From: Lathyrus oleraceus
Lineage: Eukaryota; Streptophyta; Magnoliopsida; Fabales; Fabaceae
Assembly: GCF_024323335.1 (NCBI RefSeq)
Contig: NC_066581.1
Location: forward strand, 343,110,399-343,174,398
Direction of reading: 5' to 3'
DNA: 64,000 bases
The notes beneath the pieces were generated by a model that worked only from the letters and a program-made list of their open reading frames with translations, had not been told where the DNA came from and searched no databases. Positions 43,631 through 54,791 of this stretch are shown here, piece by piece. Position 1 is the stretch's first letter, and each line of letters opens with the position of its first letter. Position numbers and translations under genes: made by a program.

Positions 43631-45050
43631 CTACTGGCGCCTTCTGCCACGTGTTCGTGCACGTCCACCATTTCCAGGCCGGTGAGGTGGCGTACCCACA
43701 TAAGAGGTATATTCTTGTAGATCTTCCACACGCACTATCAAAGCTGCCATTTTATCGATCAAACCAAACATGTTTTGTTCAGTCCTGAAAGCGTAATCAT
43801 GCTGGTCATGCTGCATCTGGTGAAGGATTTGCATCATTTCTGTTTGCCGAGCTTCCATATTTTGGATTTGTTGGTCGCGCTGAGCGTCTAATTCTCTATG
43901 CCACAGCAGTTCAACATAGATGTCATCAAGGGTGGCGGGTGCCACATTCCTTCTTCTGGGTCTTTGGATGGATGATGTACCTGCAACATTTTCAGAAGAC
44001 ATGTGTGTGGTGTGTGTGTGTGTGTGTCAGTAGCAGGAGCATCTTTCTCCTTAACGTAATCCTCATCGATGTCCCTGTCAGCAGCTACATTCTCAGGAAT
44101 GTGCGTGGGGACTTGGTTAGGCACCAGATCATGAATATAACAATAATTTTCCGGGTTACGTACATCATTGTGAATTGGGTTTGGGAGGATGAAATCTTGA
44201 AAAAAATTATTTGCAACCATCAGGTGAAACTTACCGTCTCGCCTTCGTTTTACCAATTTCATGCTCCTCGTCATGCCAATGTCAATGGCACGAGGCAGGA
44301 GCGGAGTTAGCCGGGAGAATTTATCTTCGAGTCCTAGGACTCTGTCTAATGAGGTTATTAAACCTCCAAAAATAATTGGCCCTCTCCTCGCGTTGATAAT
44401 GGCATGCATGTGAGAGAATATGAAAGGGATGGTATTTATCTTTTATGGCAGAAAAGTGGCGAACAGATAGAAGAGTTCTTTTTCGTTCACCTTGTTAGAG
44501 TTGGATCGACAAAAAATGGTGCATGCCAATATTTGGCGGAAATAACGAATAGCCAGATTATGAATTAAAGTGGCTCTGTTTCCCTAAAAACTATAGGTTA
44601 TTGTACTTGTTATTGGCCTCCAAAATGGTTGAAAGGCGTGCTGCCAAACTTCAGTGTCTGGGACCTCACTTACTACGTCATTCCCATGGGGGAATTGTAG
44701 CAGGTCCGCTAGTTGGGCAAAGGTAAAAGCATATTCTATATTGAACAAGCGAAACTGGACAGTCCCACTGGAACAGTTTGTGTTGGGTGCGGGACTAAAA
44801 ATAATCGAACTAAGGAATTCTAGTGTTAATTGAGCATTACTGGGTCTTTAAAAGATAGGGAATAATTTAAATTTAAAGTATTTAGCATATGATTAACACT
44901 ATCTAGAATTCCTAAGGCTATTAAGCAGGGTTCATCGGCGTACCTTATTGATTCGATTTCTCTTGCGCTTAGAGTCGTGTAAATCTCTTCCTGCAATTCA
45001 CCTGGTTCGCCATTTCTGAACAATACTTTGTATTCTCTCATTTGTGCCAT
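43631..45050 (-). pseudogene. 3' cassette B of the large Athila element (Athila ORF1-like), broken
   Basis: Starts at ATG 45050 (MAQMREYKVLFRNGEPGELQ) with SIRYADEPCLIALGILDSVNHML, resembling the plant retrotransposon 'ORF1' family (Athila). It continues in other frames: GPIIFGGLITSLDRVLGLED and PLLPRAIDIGMTRSMKLVKR (44409-44180), then RRNVAPATLDDIYVELLWHR and a probable coiled coil DQQIQNMEARQTEMMQIL (44002-43700), ending in a basic GGRARTRGRRRQ. At least two frameshifts and a stop at 44826. Upstream on the minus strand lie a TATA box (45152-45160) and GGCGCCAC motifs. Function unknown; no membrane segment seen. Confidence 0.6.
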
Positions 45051-45151
45051 GACTGAAGTTCACACTACTCGTGTAATGTAGTAAGAATGTAGCAAGAAAG
45101 AGGAGAATTACGTTTATGAGAGGTGTGGTTTTGTGAGATTATATTGGTGGT

Positions 45152-45160
45152 TTATATAGA
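45152..45160 (-). promoter_or_regulatory. Internal TATA box upstream of cassette B
   Basis: TCTATATAAA on the minus strand, 102 bp upstream of the cassette B ATG (45050). The LTR has the same order: GGCGCCAC cluster, then TATA box. Confidence 0.5.
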
Positions 45161-45340
45161 GATAATGGTGGTTGGAAATTGATTAATGAAATAAATTTCC
45201 TTGAATGGGGTTCAATGCCTCAGTCAAAGAATTTGAAAGTGGTTGAAGAAGATTTCTTACAATGTCTAGCATGCAAGGGACAAGCCAATTAAAGAATTTA
45301 TGTGACAATAGCACAACAGCGTGACCGTGAGGATTAATGA

Positions 45341-45447
45341 AGTGGCTGGCACCACTTTTCATGTGTGTGGCGGGCGCCACTAAGAGGGTGTGATGGGCGC
45401 CACAGTGTGCACATGGGCACCACAGCCTATGTGTGGCAGGCGCCACA
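45341..45447 (-). promoter_or_regulatory. Internal GGCGCCAC motif cluster upstream of cassette B
   Basis: AGTGGCTGGCACCAC, TGTGGCGGGCGCCAC, TGATGGGCGCCAC, ATGGGCACCAC and TGTGGCAGGCGCCAC in about 107 bp. The motif matches the LTR cluster at 42210-42366, although flanking sequence differs. Role as enhancer is inference. Confidence 0.5.
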
Positions 45448-45804
45448 TATAGTGTTGTGTGTTCCCATGTATTCTCTTTTTGACTCTGCATATTATCTTT
45501 GACCACAGCTTTTGCATGTGAAATTAATTTGACCGACATTTAATAGTAATTGTAATATTAGGTGAAAGAAAAACAGGATACATAGAAGTGAGAATCACAG
45601 ATAAAATAGGATATGGTAAAATGAAATTAAAACACAAAATTGAAAAAGAAAAGAACGAGGAAGATATGAATGAATAATATAATTTGTCTACTAGATAAGA
45701 ATGAAATAATTAAAAATTCTCAATATGTAAAAACAACAATAAAATTCAAAACATGAAAATAAAATCTAAAATCAATGTCAATAAATCGGTAATATTCATA
45801 TAAA

Positions 45805-47016
45805 TTAACCATTACGGCGACTGTTGGCAGGAGGAGCAAACGAGTAGAAGTGCTGGTAAATGTGATCCAGGTTCTCTGTCACTACATCCATAAAGCCGTG
45901 GAAGTCCACGCACAAAGTGCTCAGCTCGCCTCTCAGGTTGGTGATGTCTATCTGGACAGCGTCGATGGCATCATCATGATTGGTAGGAGGTGCAACAGGT
46001 ATAGCAGGGGCGCGTGATTCAGCGTCATAGAGAAAGGTATCATAGTGGTCATACATTTGGGGCGTCTCTGGAGGAGAGGATGGTGTATCTAGTGGTCCAT
46101 CCAAATCATAGAGCCAATTGTTCCTATCATGTACACTCGTCCTATGGTCTGGCAGGGTAAACAGGTGTACTACTTGGCGGTTAATTAGAAATTCAAACAC
46201 ATCCGGGTCCAGGTTCCTAATGATACCAGTGTTGAAACAGAATTGGATGTTCATTGGTCGTATCCCACCTAAAGGGTTAAGTCTGATAAGTGACTATCTC
46301 AGTCCAATGGCATTTGCGATCATGGTCACTAATTCCCCTACTAAGATTGGTCCATGGTTATCTTGCGATATACGGTCCAAGTTAGCTATCATAAATGTAG
46401 CGGCGTTAACAGGACGGGCCTGTGATACACAATACATTATAAAGAGCTCGTATTTGGACACAGAGGTTATGTTTTGTTCCTTTCCAAATAGGTTGTGATC
46501 TAGGATCTTATGAAAGTAGCGAACGACAGGGTTGTGGATGTTCTCGGAATGCATGAGATCCGGCTCGGGATGGTTGTTTCCTGTGATGCTACCCCAAAAG
46601 TAATCTAATTTAAGGTCTATAAGCTTGTCTTCCTGGGTGATGGTAAAGGTATCAGGACCATTAGGGCATCCTAGGAGTTAAGCTATTTCTCTATGAGTGT
46701 AGCGATACTCAATATCGAACATCCTAAAGGTGATGAGGCCTTTGTTAAATCCCATACCATGGTTTGGCAGGTAAACTAGGCAGCTTAGGAATTCTAAAGT
46801 TAAACTACGGTAGGAACTAAAATTTATTTTGATAGCAAAGGTATCCCAGCCAATTTGGTTAATTAGGAACATAATACTGTCTCTTATACCTAACTTGGTC
46901 ATGGTACGTCCATTTGGGTGTATGGTTAGTGCCATTTCTCTCTGACCTAGAGCCTCAAAGCGTCTCCTTTGACCTCTGCCTCTGAAGACTATATCCATGT
47001 AATCTACTTGTTTCAT
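45805..47016 (-). pseudogene. 3' cassette A of the large Athila element (Athila ORF1-like), broken
   Basis: Starts MKQVDYMDIVFRGRGQRRRF and contains TMTKLGIRDSIMFLINQIGW and SLTLEFLSCLVYLPNHG, matching the Athila ORF1 family pattern. After a stop near 46678 it continues at 46554 (VVRYFHKILDHNLFGKEQN, YELFIMYCVSQARPVNAATF) and 46254 (FEFLINRQVVHLFTLPDH) and ends in a Pro/Asp-rich tail with ITNLRGELSTLCVDFHGFMD. Several stops. It lies 240 bp 3' of integrase and is related in layout to cassette B, suggesting an old duplication or two successive ORFs. Confidence 0.6.
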
Positions 47017-47256
47017 TGTGATGGTCAGTAGCTAGATAAATTTAAGTAGATAATAGCATTAAGTTAGTAATGGTCAATAATAAAGAAAAAATACCGATTA
47101 ACTTTATGAAAAATAAGAAAGAAATAAAATGAGAAATAAGCAATAATAATAAACAGAGATTTAGATAATTGAATTAATGATTAGAATTAGAGTGTGGGTT
47201 GTCTTCCACCAAGCGCTTTGTTTATTATCATAAGTTCGACAGAAATTGGATAGATG

Positions 47257-48450
47257 TCAATCTGGTGAATGAGCGGGAAGCTCTGCAAGTTTTAGATTCG
47301 CGATGAAATCATTGTTGTCAATGTTATGGTAATGTTTCAAACGCTGCCCGTTTAATGTAAATGGTTCACTACTTTTTCCTTTTATCTTTATCGCTTCATT
47401 TGGAAAGACGTTGGTAATTTCAAAGGGGCCAGACCATCTAGAACGAAGTTTTCCTAGAAAGAGTCTAAGTCGGGAGTTAAACAGAAGTACTTTATCACCT
47501 TCCTTAAACTCTTTCCTCGATATGAGATTGTCATGCCATTTCTTTGTTCTTTCTTTATAGATCCGGGCATTCTCGTACGCATCTAGTCTAAGTTCTTCTA
47601 GTTCATGGATATCTAATATTCTTTTCTCGCCTGCGGAAGTATAATTAATATTAAGGGTCTTAACGGCCCAATATGCTTTATGTTCTAATTCTACCGGCAT
47701 ATGACACGATTTTCTATAAACTAGCTTAAAAGGCGTGGTTCCTATTGGGGTCTTATAAGTTGTCCTATATGCCCACAGGGCTTCGTGTACTTTTGAGGAC
47801 CAATCTTTCCTAGAGGTGGCAACCGTCTTTTCTAAGATTTGTTTGATTTCTCTGTTCGAGACCTCTACTTGCCCACTCGTTTGTGGGTGATAGGGTGTTG
47901 CTATGCGGTGCCGGACTCCATATTTCTGTAATAGCTTTTTAAAAATCTTTGAAATGAAATGGGAGCCACCATCACTGATGACAAGTCTCGGCACGCCGAA
48001 TCTAGGGAAGATTATGCGCTTAAAGAGTCTAATTACCACTTGTGTGTCATTTGTTGGAGAGGCTATAGACTCAATCGATTTTGATACGTAATCGGCCGCA
48101 ACGAGGATGTACTTGTTACCAAAAGAAGATGGGAATGGTCCCATAAAATCAATTTCCCCGACATCGAAGACTTCTACTTACAAAATGCCTTTAAGTGGCA
48201 TTTCGTCGCGTCTAGATATGTTTCCAGTGCGCTGGCACCGGTCGCAATTTATGATCGCGATGTGGACATATTTCCACAGAGTGGGCCAAAAGAGTCCGAC
48301 TTGCAAGATCTTGGCGCAAGTCTTCGAGGTGCTTGCATGTCCTCCATAAGGAGTAGAATGACAATGGGAGATTATGTTTTCTACCTCATCTTCGGGGACA
48401 CATCGACGGAAGATACCGTCGGCGCCTCTCTTGAAAAGCAGAGGCTCATT
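47257..48450 (-). pseudogene. Integrase of the large Athila element
   Basis: Minus-strand translation shows the zinc-binding part (GGHASTSKTCAKILQ ... CDRCQRTGN) at 48370-48220, then after a stop near 48180 the core with [10 protein letters not shown] and [29 protein letters not shown], and the C-terminal [14 protein letters not shown] and [14 protein letters not shown]. The core frame (48144-47257) is fully open, 295 codons. It would insert the element cDNA in the nucleus. Confidence 0.88.
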
Positions 48451-50473
48451 CTAATAGTAATGTTTAAGATCGTGGAAGAATTTTTTCTTTTGTTGGTAAT
48501 TTAAGTCTGGTGGAAGCACCCTATCTGCTAAGTAGTTGACGAAGTCAGCATACCATGGCAGTGTGGTTTTAGTGTAGATTGCTTCCACTACCTCGTTTGT
48601 TTCAGTATCCTTATGGGCTAATATACATTTAGTTGTATTGCTTTCCAATTGGGCTATGAGTCGTTCGCAAGGGAAATCGTCGTTTATAGGCACTCGTTCA
48701 GGTTCAATACCTTCCATTCTTGACAAGTGATCATCCATGACGTTTTCAGTGCCCCTCTTATCTTTGATTTCTAGATCAAACTCTTGTAGGAGTAAGATCC
48801 ACCTTAGGAGTATTGGTTTGGCGTCCTTTTTACTTAACAGGTACCTAATTGTGGCATGATCAGTATAGATAATCATCTTTGCTCCTACTTGGTAAGAGCG
48901 AGATTTATCCAGGGAGAACACGACAACTAAAAGGTCCATTTCTGTGGTGGCGTAGTTCATCTGCACAGGGTCTAGGGTTTTACTTGCATAGTATATTGCA
49001 TGAAGTTTCTTATCCCTTCTTTGTCCTAATACTGCGCCTACAACATAGTCACTCACGTCACACATGATTTCAAACGGTAATCACCAACAAGGAGGTTGCA
49101 TGATAGGTGCGGTGATAAGAGCTGTTTTCAATTGTTCAAACGCCACTAGGAATTTGTTGTCAAAGATGAATTCGGCGTCTTTCATCAATAAGTCAGTCAG
49201 TGGTTTGGTGATTTTTGAGAAATCTTTAATGAATCGTCTGTAGAAACCGGCGTGTCCTAAGAAGCTTCGTATTTCTCTTACGGTTTTCGGAGGTTGAAGG
49301 TTTTCTATAACTTCTATTTTAGCCTTGTCAACCTCAATCCCCTTATCAGACACTATGTGTCCGAGTACGATTCCTTGTCGGACCATGAAATGGCATTTTT
49401 CTCAGTTTAACACGAGGTTCACTTTTACGCATCTTTCAAGTACCATTTCAAGATTCGATAAACACCCTTCAAAGCTCTGTCCACATACAGAGAAATCGTC
49501 CATAAAGACTTCCATGATGTCGTCTATAAAATCAGCAAAAATTGACATCCCATCTTTGGAATGTTGCGGGAGCGTTACATAGTCCGAACGACATTCGTCG
49601 ATAGGCGAATGTACCATAGGGACATGTGAAGGTCGTTTTCTCTTGGTTGTCAAAATGAATAGGAATTTGGAAAAATCCTGAATAATCGTCTAAATAGCAG
49701 AAGTGAGAATGCTTAGCCAATCGTTCAAGCATTTGATCAATAAATGGTAAAGGAAAATGATCCTTCCGAGTGGCTTTGTTTAATTTTCTATAATCAATGC
49801 ACATTCTACTTCCAGTAACCACTCTTTGTGCTATAAATTTGCCTTTTCCATTATTAACAACTGTGACGCCTCTCTTCTTCGCTATGACATGTACTGGGCT
49901 GACCCATTGATTATCGGATATTGGGTAGATAATCCATGCTTCTAACAACTTTTGCACTTCTTTCTTTACTACATCACTCAGAATGAGATTTATCCTTCTT
50001 TGATGTTCTCTAGAGGTCTTAATGTCTTCCTCTAGCATTATGCGATGCATGCATATGGAAGGGTTTATTCCTTTTAGATCTAAGATATTGTAGCCTAAAG
50101 CAGTTGGATATTTCCTTAAAACATGTATAAGCTTTTCAGTCTCTATCTGCCCTAAGTCTGCATTAACTATTACAGGTCGCTCGAGTTCAGTGTCTAGGAA
50201 TTCGTACCTTAGATTTTTGGGTAGCGTTTTAAGTTCTAGGGTTGGTTTCTTTGGGCAAGGCATATGATCAGGCGTTAGTGCCAGGCATTCGCTTAGGCTA
50301 TCATCTTGGTATTCCTTACTCCAATTTTCATCTTCAAAAGTAGGAGGCCTTGGAATTTTTAGTATTTCGGAGTATGATGTTTGTTCATTCTCCATTTCTC
50401 TGATACATTCGTCGATGACATCCAATAGACAACATGTATCGTCTATAGCTGGCGCCTTTAAGAATTGTGTCAA
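48451..50473 (-). pseudogene. Reverse transcriptase and RNase H of the large Athila element
   Basis: The frame from 50473 has the interdomain segment LPKNLRYEFLDTE, then RT motifs SRMCIDYRKLNKATRKDHFP and CYLDDYSGFFQIPIH. A frameshift near 49560 moves to a frame with VFMDDFSVCGQSF (catalytic MDD). A stop and shift follow near 49400, then GIVLGHIVSDKGIEVDKAKI and FLGHAGFYRRFIKDFSK. Another stop lies at 49081; RNase H follows ([41 protein letters not shown]). At least three lesions. Confidence 0.88.
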
Positions 50474-50590
50474 AATAAATTCGAATTTTTCCTCATCAAC
50501 TTCACAGGTTAGCTTGCCTTTCTTAACATCTATAATGGCTCCGGCAGTGGCTAAGAATGGTCTTCCTAATATGATAGGGATGTTGGAATC

Positions 50591-51060
50591 CTATTTTATC
50601 TCCATGATTATGATATCAGTAGGAATATAAAATTGACCCATGCGCACCGAAACGTTCTCTAACATACCTACGAGAAATTTAACAGAATGATCTGCAAGTT
50701 GTACGGACATCCTAGTAGGTCTTAGTTCTCCCATTTTAAGCTTTTCACATATGGATAAGGGCATTAAGCTAATACTGGCTCTTAAGTCACATAGTGCTTT
50801 GTCTATGATAAACTTTCCGATTACACAGGGTATGGAGAAAGTCCCTGGGTCTTTCAGCTTAGGAGGCATGTTGTTTTGTATTATAGCGCTACACTCAGCA
50901 GTAAGTGTAACGGTTTCGTTATCCTCGATCTTCTTCTTGTTAGATAAGATTTCCTTAATAAACTTAGCATATGAGGGAATTTGAGTGATGGCTTTTGTAA
51001 AGGGTATTGTGATATTCAATTGTTTTAGAAGCTCTACAATTTTTTTTAAATTTCCCTACA
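50591..51060 (-). pseudogene. Protease of the large Athila element
   Basis: The frame contains IPSYAKFIKEILSNKKK and the retropepsin region ALCDLRASISLMPLSICEK. The family motif at the active site is D-L-G-A-S; here it reads D-L-R-A-S, so the glycine is lost and the protease is very likely inactive. A stop at 50591 ends the frame before RT. Confidence 0.8.
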
Positions 51061-51308
51061 CTTTTAGATTTAACAAGTCTTTAAGGATAAAGGATAAGAG
51101 GTTTATATGGTGGTGGAGGCACATATGGGTCTTCTTTCTCTATGGCCTCTTCGATTTTATCTTCCACTAGTTCGTCTTCCTTCTCAGTTATCTTACCAAG
51201 GTCTTGGTGCATGGTTGGGTTTTATATTCTAGGGTTGGTCGGTCCGTCTAGTTCTGTCCCACTTCGTAGTATAATAGCATTTGCATGACCTTTCGGGTTT
51301 GGTTGTGG
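51061..51308 (-). other. Decayed gag-protease linker
   Basis: Between gag C-terminus and protease; acidic and Pro-rich remnants are visible in minus-strand frames, but no continuous reading frame. Confidence 0.4.
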
Positions 51309-52192
51309 CTATCCAGGAAATGTGCCTGCAGGGGCAGCAATAGGTTCTTGTTGTTGAGCCACTTGCGAAATTTGTGTTTCCAACATTTTGTTATGGGTGG
51401 CTAAAGCGTCTACCTTGTTTGCTAACTGCTTTATTTGCTCACTAGTGTGTATGTTTTGATTCAGGAAATCCTTATTTGTTTGGGCTTGGGTAGTTATGAA
51501 GTTTTCCATCATTATTTTAAGGTTTGACTTCCTAGGAGCATTTGGAGCACTTGTGGTAGCTTTATGATATCCTGGTGATACAACATGTGCTTGGTTAGGT
51601 GCATACAATGCATTATTGTTTTTGTATGAAAAGTTAGGATGGTTCTTCCAACCTGGGTTATAGGTGTTTGAGTAAGGGTTTCCTTGAGCATAGTTCACCT
51701 GGTCTGTGGAGACTCCCGTCAAAAGTTGACATTCAGGGGCAGCATGCCCAGGAACTCCGTATATCTCGCAGTTTGGTGCTATGGCAGCCACGGTGGTTGT
51801 GGGTGTTATGGTCAGGTTGTCTATCTTTTGAGTAAGAGCATCTACCTTAGCATTGACATGGTCAAGACTACTTATTTCGTACATACCGCCTTTCGTTTGA
51901 AGTTTCTTTACGGAGGTTCTTTCGCTTCCCAACTGGTAATGATTCTGGGCCATACTTTCGATAAGTTGATAGGCCTCATTGTAGGGTTTATCCATCAGTG
52001 CGCCACCTGCGGCGGTGTCTATTGTCAATCTTGTGTTGTACAAGAGACCGTTGTAAAAGGTATGGATGATCAACCACTCTTCCAGACCGTGATGTGGACA
52101 AAGCCTCATCATGTCCTTCTATCTCTCCCAAGCTTCAAAAAGTGATTCATTGTCTTTTTGTTTAAACCCGTTTATTTGGGCTCTTAGCATAG
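51309..52192 (-). pseudogene. gag: Gag of the large Athila element, C-terminal part
   Basis: Continues the gag interrupted by the inner element: LRAQINGFKQKDNESLFEAWER, a stop, then CPHHGLEEWLIIHTFYNGL and NEAYQLIESMAQNHYQ. The zinc-knuckle position reads CEIYGVPGHAAPEC, with tyrosine where the second cysteine should be. NPYSNTYNPGWKNHPNFSY and a Gln-rich helix end it at 51309. Confidence 0.85.
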
Positions 52193-52197
52193 CCGTC

Positions 52198-53274
52198 TGA
52201 TCCGTTGTCGCACACGGGTCAAAAACGAGTTTAAAAGTGTAGTAAAACGGAAGCGACACTCGAATATCGTATCACAAGGACTCCTGAATGTTATAACCAA
52301 ACGAATGAAAATAAGGGGGTTTTTAAGGTTCAAAACTTAAATCGATGATTATTAAAGGTAAAATCAAAATTGATAAATAAGCTAATCTATTGTATCGATT
52401 TCCGACTTATCATCGATTATTATAATTTCAATTCCCTAACGGATTCAATCCCATTCGATTATAATACCCACTGACAAGCGCAAATTGGTATTATATGATG
52501 TATGTTCCTAATTTCCGAATTAAGAAAACGGATTTAAGCATACGCGAATTAAGCAGACGCGACTTAATCAAACACGATAACGAAAAAGCTACGCTAACGT
52601 GATTATAGTTAAGGATCATACAACTAATCAAATTTAATCAACCCTATCCTATAAGAAACAATCGAATTAAGCAAACGAAAGTTATCGAATTAAGCTAACG
52701 AGTTTATAGGAAGAATTGAAAAGAAATCGAAATTAAACTGAAATTATTAAAAACCTCAAAGTGGAATTCGAATACAACAGATCAGCTCTTTGGGAATTAG
52801 CTCTTCATGAAATCGTCTAAGCAATATTGTCTCATCAAAATTCAGAATTAGGATTACTATACTAGTGAAAGACCTAATATAATAAAAGGCAAATTCGGGC
52901 CCTTATAGGATCCGGCCCGAAAATTACAAAAACTGGTCCAAACTAACTATTTTAATTAAGTCTGGAACTTCAACAAATTATTCGATCATTCTTCATTCCG
53001 AATTTGCTTTTGACTTCAACTTAAAACTTGTAGTTCTTTCTCTTAGCTTTCCAACGTATATTAGCGTCAATCCGATTCCTATAGCCCAAGTTATGATCTG
53101 CATAGTGACAAGGTATCAAATAATTGTTTATGCTGAAAATAAAGTACGAAAATAAAATAAAGTAAAAAATAAACTTAAATCTAAAAACATAATAAAATAG
53201 TAAAATAAGTAAAATAAACTAAGGAAATGTCTAAGTACAATAGTAGAAGAAAGTGCATCAAAACGCACTGATCA
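52198..53274 (-). repeat. 3' LTR of the inner Athila element (1077 bp)
   Basis: Direct repeat of 59757-60836. The inner edge is followed by the polypurine tract TTTAAGTGTGGGGGAATT (minus strand, 53275-53292). The middle contains a series of AATTAAGCARACG-type segments (52530-52700). Confidence 0.92.
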
Positions 53275-53292
53275 AATTCCCCCACACTTAAA

Positions 53293-54783
53293 CTTTTGCA
53301 CTCCGAGCAAAATTATAAATTCAAAACTCAAAATAGAAAAACAAGAACAAACAAAACATGCAATTCCAAAGGTTATCGAGATACAAGATGGAAGCAAAGT
53401 TCTAAGTCTAAGCTTTAAGAATATGGTGTTAGTAAGCAACTTTTTGTGACATTCAAAGCAGATAGGAAAACAGTTACCAAAGAGTACATCCAAAAGCAGT
53501 AAGATCCTCACAGGATATAGTTCACTCAACTCTCAAGTGTTTAGATTAACTGTTTACACTCAAAGCACAACATGAAAATTAGTACTACCATAAGCTTGAA
53601 AGGACTCTAACATCCACAGTTGAAATACATGCACACAAAGATCAAAAGAACTTTTATTTGGTTGTAGCGTGGTCAAGGTAAGGGTGAGATAAATCCTAAG
53701 GGGTACTAGGCTAAAATTCAAAGAGATAAAAGAGACTTGAAAGAAACTGCGGGAGTTGAATTTACAAAATATTTCATTCACTTGAACAACTCTATAGCAA
53801 TTGTTTTCTCTTCTCCTTCCTCTTTTTATTCTTTTTTTTTGAAGGAGTATGTATTGACATGTATTGAAATATTACAAACATAATTCCTTTTTTTTTTCTT
53901 CCTCTTATCCTTCTAATTTTTTCATTCATTATTTTTTCTTTTCTATTTTCTTTTTCTATTTTTCTTTTCTTTTTCTGCCAACTTCTGAAATATTACAAAT
54001 ATATTTATTCAACCCCACATAACTCCAAACAAGACTCTTCCAACCCTTTGAATAGGGTGATAATATTGTTTTTCATTTCTCGGTTTGTAATGAGTTTTAA
54101 ACAAAAAAAGGATAATAGGCTCAAGGGGGTTTCAAACAAGGGATGATATTACTTAAGGGTTGGATTTTTGGCTAACTGGCTAAAAAAAACAAAAAACAAA
54201 ACCGCCTTTATCATATCAGTATGCACAAGTAAACAACAACATCAACAAGATTCAATTCAAGTTCTAGAGACTAACAGGCATGAGTGAATCACACAAGAAA
54301 GAAAGAGATAGATTTTTGTATGTTATTCATATAAGACTCAAAATCTCACAAGGTTAATTTATCTACCACAAATGATGTACAATTTAGAGTTTAGTCCTAC
54401 CTATCATACTAAAAATGCACAATAAATTTTTCACATCACACCACAAGACTTTAGTCAAGAGAACTAAGAAAAATACTCATAATTGTAACTCAAAAACCAA
54501 AGGAAAAAGCGTGCAATTTTTTTAATTTAGCAACTAAAAACCAAAAACATAGAAAAACTGAAAAATAAAATAAACAAAACAAAACAAATAAATGGTTCCC
54601 TCCCCTACACTTAAAACATACATTGTCCTCAATGAAATACCATAAATATAAAATAAGAGTGGGAGAAAGGAAAGAACACACCCGAGGAGTCAAGGCGGAT
54701 AAGTGATTGCATAAGCAGCCTTTCCAAAAGAGAGTTCTTCTACAGTCTCTCCTTCCAAAGTCGGGTTCTCATGTAGTAGCTTT
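53293..54783 (-). other. 3' untranslated region of the inner Athila element
   Basis: Non-coding. A long pyrimidine-rich tract (plus strand, 53808-53985) lies 530-710 bp from the LTR edge, as in the element at 23203. A second polypurine-like motif (AAGTGTAGGGGAGGG, minus strand) is at 54598-54612. Confidence 0.5.
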
Positions 54784-54791
54784 GGGTAGTG

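Noticed and set aside
44000..44030. GT microsatellite as a regulatory element
   Set aside because: It is a plain GTGTGT run inside the broken cassette B and encodes a Thr/His run on the minus strand.
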